DNA of 9,389 bases from Chloroflexota bacterium (GTDB lineage: Bacteria > Chloroflexota > UBA6077 > CF-72), in assembly GCA_019247135.1 (NCBI GenBank), contig JAFAPL010000220.1:1-9389 (forward strand). The letters run 5' to 3'. A program made the position numbers and the translations under genes. Positions 1 through 5,130 of this stretch are shown here, in pieces. The notes under the pieces were generated by a model, which was not told where the DNA came from, made no database searches, and worked only from the letters and a program-made list of their open reading frames with translations. Within the stretch, counting starts at the first letter, position 1; every line of letters begins with the position of its first letter.

Positions 1-358
1 ACAGGGTCGGCACCGTCGCGAACACCGCGGCTGTGATGGCGCCGCCGCCGATGCCCTGCAGAACCCGTGCGCCGATGAGCTGCGAAAAGTCCTGCGCCTG
101 AGCGCACATGAGGGAGGTCACCAGAAACGCCAGGCTGTCGCCGAGGAGGAGCGGTTTTCGACCGAGCTGATCGGAGAGCCTGGCGGCGATGGGGACCATG
201 ATCGTGCTGCTGAGCAGGTAGGCGGTGGTGACCCAGGCGTAGTGGCTCATGTCGCCGAACTCGGCGGTGATGCGTGGCAAGGCGGTGGCGACGATGGTCT
301 GGTCGAGTGCGGCGAGGAAGAGAGTGAGCAGGAGGGCGGCGAGTGTCAGGAGGCGCAT
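1..358 (-). CDS. DHA2-family (EmrB/QacA-type) MFS drug exporter, N-terminal part, cut by window edge
   Basis: This is the first 119 residues of a proton-driven multidrug exporter of the inner membrane; the rest lies beyond base 1. Visible motifs are the DHA2 signature LDQTIVATALP in the first membrane helix (residues 18-28), the loop 2-3 motif A around DQLGRKPLLLGD (63-74), and the helix 4 motif ARVLQGIGGG (97-106). The usual family length is 450-550 residues with 14 helices. The start chosen is the only ATG in frame. However, the frame stays open upstream to a stop at 559-557, and family members usually have 10-20 residues before helix 1. A non-ATG start further up (for example TTG at 547-545) would add a leucine-rich tail encoded by a 9-bp repeat. 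It is divergent from the HxlR regulator, which probably controls it. The family is certain, the exact start is not, and the substrate cannot be read from sequence. Confidence 0.9.
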   Translation of the reverse strand, partial: MRLLTLAALLLTLFLAALDQTIVATALPRITAEFGDMSHYAWVTTAYLLSSTIMVPIAARLSDQLGRKPLLLGDSLAFLVTSLMCAQAQDFSQLIGARVLQGIGGGAITAAVFATVPTL

Positions 359-403
359 GCGGTGGATCCTGGGAGTGAGTGGGCGTCGAGGGGCGCACAG
401 GTC

Positions 404-493
404 GAGCAGGTGGAGGTGTTCGAGTGGTTCGAGTTGTTCGAGTTGTTCCAGTAGGGCGAGTTGGTCGAGTTGGTCGAGTTCTCCGAGTTGTTT
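404..493. repeat. 9-bp tandem repeat, about ten degenerate units
   Basis: Ten 9-bp units run back to back between the exporter and the regulator. The commonest forms are GAGTTGTTC (431-439, 440-448) and GAGTTGGTC (458-466, 467-475). Degenerate units are GAGGTGTTC, GAGTGGTTC, CAGTAGGGC, GAGTTCTCC and GAGTTGTTT. Because nine is a multiple of three, the repeat keeps reading frames open. On the minus strand it reads as Leu every third residue in the exporter frame, and as Asn/Ser-rich in the frame of the ATG at 552. It lies in the untranslated leader, or an N-terminal extension, of the exporter. Confidence 0.85.
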
Positions 494-532
494 GAACGGG
501 ACGCGCGGGCGCGGCCGGTCGAGCTGGCAGTT

Positions 533-549
533 ACTTGCTCCTTGCAAGT
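533..549. promoter_or_regulatory. Palindromic operator-like site 1 for the HxlR-type regulator
   Basis: The 17-mer ACTTGCTCCTTGCAAGT is a perfect 6-bp inverted repeat (ACTTGC/GCAAGT) with a 5-bp centre. It matches a second site 40 bp downstream with the form ACTTG-N6-TGCAAG. HxlR proteins are dimeric winged-helix factors that bind such palindromes near their own gene. The assignment to this regulator rests on position and on the duplicated pattern. Confidence 0.65.
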
Positions 550-569
550 CATGGCCTCAGCGTAGCGGT

Positions 570-575
570 TATACT
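570..575 (+). promoter_or_regulatory. -10 element TATACT of the HxlR gene, leaderless layout
   Basis: TATACT ends 6 nt before the ATG at 582, so transcription would begin at or next to the start codon. No Shine-Dalgarno sequence is present and no convincing -35 box is seen. The same bases read on the other strand give TATAAC (573-568), a possible -10 for the divergent exporter. Confidence 0.5.
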
Positions 576-589
576 TGTCATATGCAAGC
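573..589. promoter_or_regulatory. Palindromic operator-like site 2, overlapping the hxlR-type start
   Basis: ACTTGTCATATGCAAGC shares ACTTG-N6-TGCAAG with site 1, and its arms CTTG/CAAG are inverted. It overlaps the -10 hexamer and the start codon of the regulator gene. A bound dimer should therefore block the regulator promoter and probably the divergent one, giving autorepression. The spacing to site 1 is 40 bp, close to four helical turns. Confidence 0.6.
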
Positions 590-947
590 CACGCAGCCGG
601 GGCGCGGCCCGCGCGTGCGGCACGCTCAGCGCTCCATCTGTCCCGTCGCCTGTTCGCTCGACATCCTCGGCGATCGCTGGACCCTGCTCCTCATTCGCGA
701 CCTCTTGCTCGGCAAGTCTCGTTACGGCGAGTTCCTCGCTTCCGCCGAAGGCATCCCGACCAACATCCTCGCCGAGCGCCTGAAACGACTCGAACAGGCC
801 GGCATCATCACCAGCACCCCGTATGGCAACCACGCTCGACGCAAGGAGTACCGCCTGACGCAAGCTGGCGAGGCCCTGCGGCCCATCGTGAAAGCGATGC
901 GTGACTGGGGCTTGAGTCAGTTCCCGGGCACGCGCGCGCCCGACTGA
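582..947 (+). CDS. HxlR-family winged-helix transcriptional regulator
   Basis: This is a 121-residue cytoplasmic DNA-binding protein of the HxlR family (includes YodB and HypR), which commonly represses oxidoreductase or efflux genes and responds to electrophiles or oxidants. The family core begins at CPVACSLDILGDRWTLLLIRDL (starting at residue 20), with the recognition helix at about IPTNILAERLKRLEQAGI (58-75) and the wing at 76-92 (EYRLT). Cys20 sits at the conserved position used for redox sensing in YodB-type members, and Cys24 is also near. Total length matches the family (100-150). The start at ATG 582 is preferred over longer open frames because the family begins just before the first Cys and because TATACT lies 6 nt upstream. 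The divergent exporter is the likely target. The inducer is unknown. Confidence 0.93.
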   Translation: MQATQPGRGPRVRHAQRSICPVACSLDILGDRWTLLLIRDLLLGKSRYGEFLASAEGIPTNILAERLKRLEQAGIITSTPYGNHARRKEYRLTQAGEALRPIVKAMRDWGLSQFPGTRAPD

Positions 948-958
948 TCCCACGCGCT

Positions 959-1050
959 CGGGCCCACCACCCCCACCCGCCGCCCTCGTCAGCCTAAGCA
1001 GAAAGCGTCACCCGGAGCGTCACGTAGGGCGTCACGCGGAGCGTCACGTG
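959..1050 (+). repeat. Dispersed intergenic element, copy 1 (G4 motif plus 12-bp repeats)
   Basis: This copy starts at CGGGCCCACCA, runs through a C-rich block and a conserved stretch (CCCTCGTCAGCCTAAGC), and ends in four 12-bp units built on GCGTCAC (for example AGCGTCACGTAG, GGCGTCACGCGG). It aligns with 7788-7880. From 975-1050 against 7805-7880 there are 9 differences in 76 positions with no gaps, plus a one-base indel in the C-run. It fills the gap between the HxlR gene and the next gene, whose GTG/ATG starts lie at its edge. No coding role is seen. Confidence 0.85.
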
Positions 1051-1055
1051 CCTGT

Positions 1056-1061
1056 TAGGCT
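1056..1061 (+). promoter_or_regulatory. Possible -10 element TAGGCT, leaderless layout
   Basis: TAGGCT fits TANNNT and ends 7 nt before the ATG at 1069. The upstream bases belong to the 12-bp repeat array and show no clear -35 box. Confidence 0.35.
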
Positions 1062-1068
1062 GGTCGGA

Positions 1069-1485
1069 ATGGCACTCCAGATCGGGCCACGCCTGCAGGC
1101 GTTCTTCGACACCCCTTTGCCCATCGTTATTGGCACCACCCGCTCCAACGGCAGCGTGCAGATGAATCCCATCTGGTACGAGTTCCGCGACGGTCTGATC
1201 TGGCTCAACGGCGGGCCCCAGCGTGGTTGGGTGCGCCACCTCCAGCGCCATGGACGCGCAACACTGCTGGTACTGGACGCAAACAACATGTTCCGCTGGG
1301 CGCAGCTGGAGTGTCGCTATGTGGACGCGACGGCGGAGGGCGCCGACGAACACATCGAACGGCTGTCGCACCGCTATACCGGCGGGCCGTATCGCAATCC
1401 GAAGGTCGATCGATTGATCGTCCGCGTCAGCCCCGAGCGCGTGACGGGCTTCGAATCAGGTCAGGCGTGGGATGTGACTACCTGA
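1069..1485 (+). CDS. PPOX-class flavin/F420-dependent oxidoreductase family protein
   Basis: This 138-residue single-domain protein has the split-barrel fold of the pyridoxamine 5'-phosphate oxidase-like superfamily. Members bind FMN or the deazaflavin F420 and reduce or oxidise small molecules in the cytoplasm. The family pattern is visible: PIVIGTTRSNGSVQMNPIWYEF (18-39), where the strand-turn-strand and PIWYEF lead into the cofactor-binding strand; then GLIWLN, RHLQRHGRATLLVLD (56-70), the acidic-aromatic ECRYVDAT (81-88), and the RLIVRVSPERVTGF barrel end (115-128). ATG 1069 is chosen because the preceding GTG (1048) lies within the intergenic repeat and TAGGCT sits 7 nt upstream. FMN versus F420 cannot be decided by eye. 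The following secreted-protein gene is on the same strand, 64 nt on. Confidence 0.8.
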   Translation: MALQIGPRLQAFFDTPLPIVIGTTRSNGSVQMNPIWYEFRDGLIWLNGGPQRGWVRHLQRHGRATLLVLDANNMFRWAQLECRYVDATAEGADEHIERLSHRYTGGPYRNPKVDRLIVRVSPERVTGFESGQAWDVTT

Positions 1486-1549
1486 GTTTGCGAGCGTAAG
1501 TGCGAGATTTGCGTGGCGTTCCGAGGTACTCGACGAGAGACTCGACCAC

Positions 1550-2164
1550 GTGAACCATTTCATCAATCGTCACTCTGTGACCTCGGGTGTTGTAGGCGCG
1601 TTCGCGCTGGCTGCATCGATTCTGCCCTCGGCGGCGGCGGCGGCCGCGCCGGGTGGTGAAACCCTCGCCAATGCCCGCAACGCGACCGCCATTTACACCG
1701 ACGCCGGCGCTGCGCCCGCGGCTGGCTACGAGCTTCTGACCGATGCAGCCGGGATTGCCTGCATCGACCAGGCCGGCGAAGGCGCCATGGGCGTCCACTT
1801 CGTCAAGGGCGCCCTCGTCCAGAGCGGCACGCTCGACCCGGCCCGACCGCAGGCGCTCGTGTACGAGGTCGGCTCCAGCGGTCGGCTCGAACTCGCCGCC
1901 CTCGAATATGTCGTCATCCAGTCCGCCTGGGACGCGGGCCACAGCGGGCCGCCTACGCTGTTCGGCCAGAAGTTCATGCTGAATCCCGCTGATAACCGGT
2001 TTGGACTGCCCGCGTTCTACTCACTCCACGCGTGGGTCTGGAAGCACAACCCGAAAGGCACGTTCGAGCCATGGAATCCCGACGTGCACTGCGCAAACGG
2101 GTCGACAGCGAACGGCGCGAGCCCTGACGAGGACAGCGCACCCGAGCCTATGCCGGGGATGTAA
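1550..2164 (+). CDS. Secreted protein of an uncharacterised family
   Basis: This 204-residue protein has an N-terminal signal sequence (hydrophobic core about 13-28, Ala-rich cleavage region around 28-34), so it is likely exported. The mature part carries segments I recognise from an uncharacterised bacterial secreted family: NATAIY (45-50), GAMGVHFVKG (78-87), ALVYE (102-106), VIQSAWDAGHSGPPTLFGQKF (122-142) and a closing LPAFYSLHAWVWKHNPKGTF...WNPDVHC (153-181). Cys71 and Cys181 could form a disulfide, and His83, His131, His160 and His166 lie in the most conserved-looking segments and might bind a ligand or metal; that is speculation. The tail after Cys181 is acidic and Pro-rich. The start is GTG 1550, with GAGAG about 10 nt upstream. 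It overlaps the converging MFS gene by 17 bases. No function is known to me. Confidence 0.75.
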   Translation: MNHFINRHSVTSGVVGAFALAASILPSAAAAAAPGGETLANARNATAIYTDAGAAPAAGYELLTDAAGIACIDQAGEGAMGVHFVKGALVQSGTLDPARPQALVYEVGSSGRLELAALEYVVIQSAWDAGHSGPPTLFGQKFMLNPADNRFGLPAFYSLHAWVWKHNPKGTFEPWNPDVHCANGSTANGASPDEDSAPEPMPGM

Positions 2165-3473
2165 TTTCGGCGCTCGTGCGCGATTGCCCGAGATTGGGAC
2201 TGGTCGCGCGGCTGCTGTACACGACGAGGCACGCGACGAAAATGCCGAGCAGCACCGCGCTCAGTCCCAGTGACCAGTGAATCCCGATCAGGCCGCCGGC
2301 GAGTCCGATCGTGAACCCGCTGCCGGCTTTCAACCCGTTACTGGCCATATTGAAGACGCCCACGATGCGCCCGCGCTTCTCGGCCGGCGCCAGCAACTGG
2401 ACCAGCGTTTGCGCGATCGACTGCGAGGCCAGGTTGAACACACCGGCCCCAAGCAGAAGGGCCAGTGAGATGGGATAGTTGCGCGAGACCGCGAAGCCGA
2501 TCAGGCACACGCTCCACCCCAGGGTGCTGAACATGGCAGTCCGAGCGCTCGGCTTGAGCAGTCCGGTGCTTTCGAGCAGCATGCCGCCGAGGACGGCCCC
2601 GGCGGAGTTGGCCGCGATCAACGCGCCGTAGCCCAGCCCGCCCGCGTCTCCGACGCCGAGGTCGGTGGCGAACTCGGGCATCTGCGGCGACATCCCGCTG
2701 CCGATCAGCAGGGATCCGGCGCCGCCGAGCGCCATCATGCTGAGCAACACGGGTTGCCGAGCGACGTCGCGCAACACGTGGAGTGCGGCGCGCGGTGACA
2801 CGCGCGCCCGAGCTGCGCCGACCGCGTCGCGGATGTGCCCGGTGTGGTGGGTCCGGCTCAACCAGATAGTCAGCGGCAGAAATGACACCACGTTCACGAA
2901 GATGCCGAGTGACGGACCCAACGTCAGGAGCAGCACCGACCCGACGGCTGGACCCGCCAGGAACCCGACACTGCGAAACGTTGAGTTGAGCCGCACCGCG
3001 CTCGGCAAGGTCGGTCGCCCGACCAGGTCGTGCAGCATCAGTTGCTCGGCCGGCGCCCACACAACGTTGGCGATGCCGTGCAGGAGCAACAGCACCAGCG
3101 CGTGCCACATCTGGAGCGAGTGCGTCAGGATCAGCACGCCCCAGCTTGCGGACACGCTCATGAACAGCACCTGGGCCAGCTGGATGATCTTGCGACAGTC
3201 GGCACGATCGGCCCACGCGCCCGTGTAGAAGGAAAACAGCGAGGGTGCCCAGTGGCTGATCACCGCGAACCCAGCCAGCGCGGGTTGATGGAACTGCTGG
3301 AACATCACCCAGTACGTGATCACGTGCTCGATGCTGTCGCCCATCATCGACAGCGCGGCGCCTGTGATGTACGTCCGACAGTCCGCGTTTCTCAGAGCCG
3401 CAAAGCGCGTTTGCGCGACGACAGCGGGTTCCGTTCCGACGACATGCGTCGGAATACCGCACGCCAGGCACAT
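2148..3473 (-). CDS. MFS transporter, EntS/MFS_3-like
   Basis: This 441-residue inner-membrane transporter resembles the EntS enterobactin-exporter branch (MFS_3). Features seen are about 12 hydrophobic segments, an early family-like SMMGDSIEHVITYWVMFQ (42-59), motif A GAWADRADCRK (85-95) between helices 2 and 3, APAEQLMLHDLV and RLNSTFRSVGFLAGPAVG (161-178) typical of this branch, and a second-half motif LAPAEKRGRIVGVFNMASNG. The start at ATG 3473 lies 2 nt after the stop of the upstream gene, with no separate Shine-Dalgarno, which points to translational coupling. The first 20 residues before the membrane domain are somewhat long, so a later start is possible. The substrate is unknown; siderophore or lipophilic drug export is typical of the branch. 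The C-terminus overlaps the converging secreted-protein gene by 17 bases. Confidence 0.88.
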   Translation of the reverse strand: MCLACGIPTHVVGTEPAVVAQTRFAALRNADCRTYITGAALSMMGDSIEHVITYWVMFQQFHQPALAGFAVISHWAPSLFSFYTGAWADRADCRKIIQLAQVLFMSVSASWGVLILTHSLQMWHALVLLLLHGIANVVWAPAEQLMLHDLVGRPTLPSAVRLNSTFRSVGFLAGPAVGSVLLLTLGPSLGIFVNVVSFLPLTIWLSRTHHTGHIRDAVGAARARVSPRAALHVLRDVARQPVLLSMMALGGAGSLLIGSGMSPQMPEFATDLGVGDAGGLGYGALIAANSAGAVLGGMLLESTGLLKPSARTAMFSTLGWSVCLIGFAVSRNYPISLALLLGAGVFNLASQSIAQTLVQLLAPAEKRGRIVGVFNMASNGLKAGSGFTIGLAGGLIGIHWSLGLSAVLLGIFVACLVVYSSRATSPNLGQSRTSAEITSPA

Positions 3474-3475
3474 GT

Positions 3476-4291
3476 TCAGAGCGGCCGATCGACGATGACG
3501 AAATGGACGACGACGAGAGTGCGCTTACCGGTCACTGCTGAATGAGCGTACACGTACAGGTTTGAGGAAAGCTGCGGGTACTTGGCTGGATTGAAGTCGA
3601 CAAACCATTCACCTGACCTGGTGTCGAAATTTGCGGCACCGAGTAATGTGCCGGTGTCGGAACCCTGTTCACCGTTCAGCCAGACCTCGACGTAGTCGAT
3701 CGCGGTCGGACCATGCGCGGGATCGGTCGCGGTACCACTCACGCGGTAATACGGCAGTCGATCGGAGACCTGTTCGTCAGGTTGAGGCGTGCTGACCTGC
3801 AGTCTCGGCGCCGCGCCGGCGGTCGTCGATCCGACGGACACCGTCAGCGACGTGTACCACCATCCTTTTGCTGGACTGTGGACGTAAAACGCGAGCAGGT
3901 TCTGGCCCGGCGAGAGCGCGCCGGTGTCGAGTGTGCCGCTCCAGCCAACATTGGACCAGAACGGATTGCCCATGTTGCCGGCCACGTCTGGGCGGCTGAT
4001 CCCGACGCTTGGGTGACTTACGAGCGTGCCCGTCTCCATCAGGCCCGAGAAGACCTGGACGTCATCGATGCCCGACCAGCCCTGGGCGCTCGTATCGACA
4101 GCCCAGCCAGTGATTGCCAATAGCTGGTTGGTCGGAAGTGTGGCGCCGGACGCGGGTGTGTCGATGGCTCCCGCGATAGTCGCATCGCCGGTGGCGTTGG
4201 GACCTGGCAGCCAGGCGGCGAGCGCTTCCGCGCTGTGCACGCGAGTGACGAGCGTGCCGAGAAGCCACACTGCCACCACCACGTACCGCAT
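3476..4291 (-). CDS. Exported protein with two Ig-like domains
   Basis: This 271-residue protein has an N-terminal signal peptide (hydrophobic 3-16, cleavage likely near VHS-AEA, 18-23). Two all-beta repeats follow. Domain 1 (about 39-155) contains AIDTPASGATLPTNQLLAITGWAVD-type strands (42-66), GIDDVQVFSG, the WSGTLDTGALSPGQNLLAFYVHS strand pair (117-139) and KGWWYTSLTVSV. Domain 2 (about 164-268) contains AIDYVEVWLNGEQG (197-210), TLLGAANFDTRSGEWFVDF and NLYVYAHSAVTGKRT. Such GWWY-ending bacterial Ig-like domains occur, in my experience, in many Chloroflexota surface proteins. No catalytic residues, LPXTG or membrane anchor are seen. It is the first gene of a unit with the MFS transporter 2 nt downstream. 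A role in surface adhesion or display is inferred only from the fold. TAGCCT lies 6 nt before the start codon. Confidence 0.75.
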   Translation of the reverse strand: MRYVVVAVWLLGTLVTRVHSAEALAAWLPGPNATGDATIAGAIDTPASGATLPTNQLLAITGWAVDTSAQGWSGIDDVQVFSGLMETGTLVSHPSVGISRPDVAGNMGNPFWSNVGWSGTLDTGALSPGQNLLAFYVHSPAKGWWYTSLTVSVGSTTAGAAPRLQVSTPQPDEQVSDRLPYYRVSGTATDPAHGPTAIDYVEVWLNGEQGSDTGTLLGAANFDTRSGEWFVDFNPAKYPQLSSNLYVYAHSAVTGKRTLVVVHFVIVDRPL

Positions 4292-4297
4292 CAGGCA

Positions 4298-4303
4298 AGG
4301 CTA
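4298..4303 (-). promoter_or_regulatory. Possible -10 element TAGCCT of the Ig-like protein gene
   Basis: Read on the minus strand, TAGCCT fits TANNNT and ends 6 nt before the ATG at 4291. No Shine-Dalgarno is visible, so the transcript may be leaderless. The 71-nt gap to the divergent GNAT gene (4292-4362) holds both promoters. Confidence 0.4.
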
Positions 4304-4351
4304 ACTCGCGCGCGTTGAGATAGGGTCGCTCCACTACTCGTGCGGGTGGCG

Positions 4352-4357
4352 TACAAC
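4352..4357 (+). promoter_or_regulatory. Possible -10 element TACAAC of the GNAT gene
   Basis: TACAAC ends 5 nt before the ATG at 4363, and no ribosome binding site is present. It is one of four similar start layouts in the window. Confidence 0.3.
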
Positions 4358-4362
4358 ATCGC

Positions 4363-5130
4363 ATGCAGCGGATCGGCATCGACCATGCGCAAGGTTTGCG
4401 ACAGTGGTTCCGACCCGAACGGCCCGGCCCACTCACCGGCATGCACGTGCTCCAGACGAGCCAGGGCAGCTTGCGAGTCGACCGCTGGCCCGCGCCGCGG
4501 GCGTGCGTGGTCGAGACGGGTGGGAACGTAGGTCTGGGCGGTGACCCTGAGGCGCTCTCGGTCCACGACGTGCGCGCGGCGGTGTCTGGCTTTGTGGAAC
4601 CCTCGCGTAGATTCGAAGGGCTGCTGGGCGAGGCGTTTCCGAATGCGGTGAGGTGGCCGCGAGTCATTCTTCGGCATTCTGGCGCGGTCGTCCAGCAGGA
4701 GGCGAGGCGGGCGGCCACCGTGCGGCTGCTGCAGGCGGAGGATGCCGCCGCGATCCGGCGATTAGAAAGAGAGCTCGCGTGGATCTCTGTGACGTGGGGC
4801 GGCCCGGACGGGCTGGCACGCAGCGGCTACGCCTGGGGCGCCTTCGTCGACGGTTCGCTCGCCTCGGTCGCTTGCAGCTTCTTCGTCGGTGAAGAATACG
4901 AGGACATCGGCGTGGTTACCTCGAACGAGTACCGCGGAACGGGCCTCGCCCCCGTCTGCGCCGCCCGCCTTGCGACAGACGTCATCGGACGTCGGCGGTC
5001 GCCAAGCTGGAGCACATCGCCGGACAACGTCCAGAGCCTGCGCGTGGCCGAAAAGCTCGGCTTCGTCGTCGACCGCGAGGATTACTTGCTCATCGTCGGG
5101 CGGCCCTCACCCCAGGTCGAGCGCCATTAG
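4363..5130 (+). CDS. GNAT-family N-acetyltransferase
   Basis: This 255-residue protein is likely cytoplasmic and transfers an acetyl group from acetyl-CoA to an unknown amine. The C-terminal GNAT fold covers about 118-246. The acetyl-CoA motif A region is DIGVVTSNEYRGTGLAPVCAARL (181-203), with R-G-T-G-L as the pyrophosphate loop. Motif B is the SPDNVQSLRVAEKLGF segment (219-234), typical of the GNAT_acetyltran group (PF12746-like) that includes the ZmaR self-resistance enzyme. The N-terminal ~115 residues form a separate region with HDVRAAVSGFVEPSRRFEG (68-86) and no motif I recognise, as is usual for that group. It starts at ATG 4363 with TACAAC 5 nt upstream. The last 24 bases overlap the 3' end of the converging PPDK_N-GNAT gene. 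The substrate is unknown; antibiotic or small-molecule acetylation is one possibility. Confidence 0.85.
   Translation: MQRIGIDHAQGLRQWFRPERPGPLTGMHVLQTSQGSLRVDRWPAPRACVVETGGNVGLGGDPEALSVHDVRAAVSGFVEPSRRFEGLLGEAFPNAVRWPRVILRHSGAVVQQEARRAATVRLLQAEDAAAIRRLERELAWISVTWGGPDGLARSGYAWGAFVDGSLASVACSFFVGEEYEDIGVVTSNEYRGTGLAPVCAARLATDVIGRRRSPSWSTSPDNVQSLRVAEKLGFVVDREDYLLIVGRPSPQVERH

Noticed and set aside
249..581. Longer N-terminus of the HxlR regulator starting at 249
   Set aside because: The extension is Ser/Arg-rich antisense of the exporter and the 9-bp repeat; the family begins near residue 15-20 of the short form, and the -10 box and operator sit directly before ATG 582.
1003..1050. Regularly spaced GCGTCAC repeats that might be a CRISPR array
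   Set aside because: The period is 12 bp with no unique spacers between units and no cas genes nearby; it is a simple tandem repeat within a dispersed element.
2338..3471. Long minus-strand ORF of 377 codons
   Set aside because: It is an Arg/Ala-rich shadow of the EntS-like MFS gene in another frame; the MFS frame has clear membrane helices and motifs.
3030..3545. Plus-strand ORF of 171 codons opposite the MFS gene
   Set aside because: Its composition (His/Gln/Arg-rich) is that of an antisense shadow in GC-rich coding DNA, with no recognisable domain.
4062..4718. Minus-strand ORF of 218 codons across the divergent promoter
   Set aside because: It overlaps two better-supported genes on both sides and shows no domain; low-complexity Arg/Ser/Pro content indicates a shadow.
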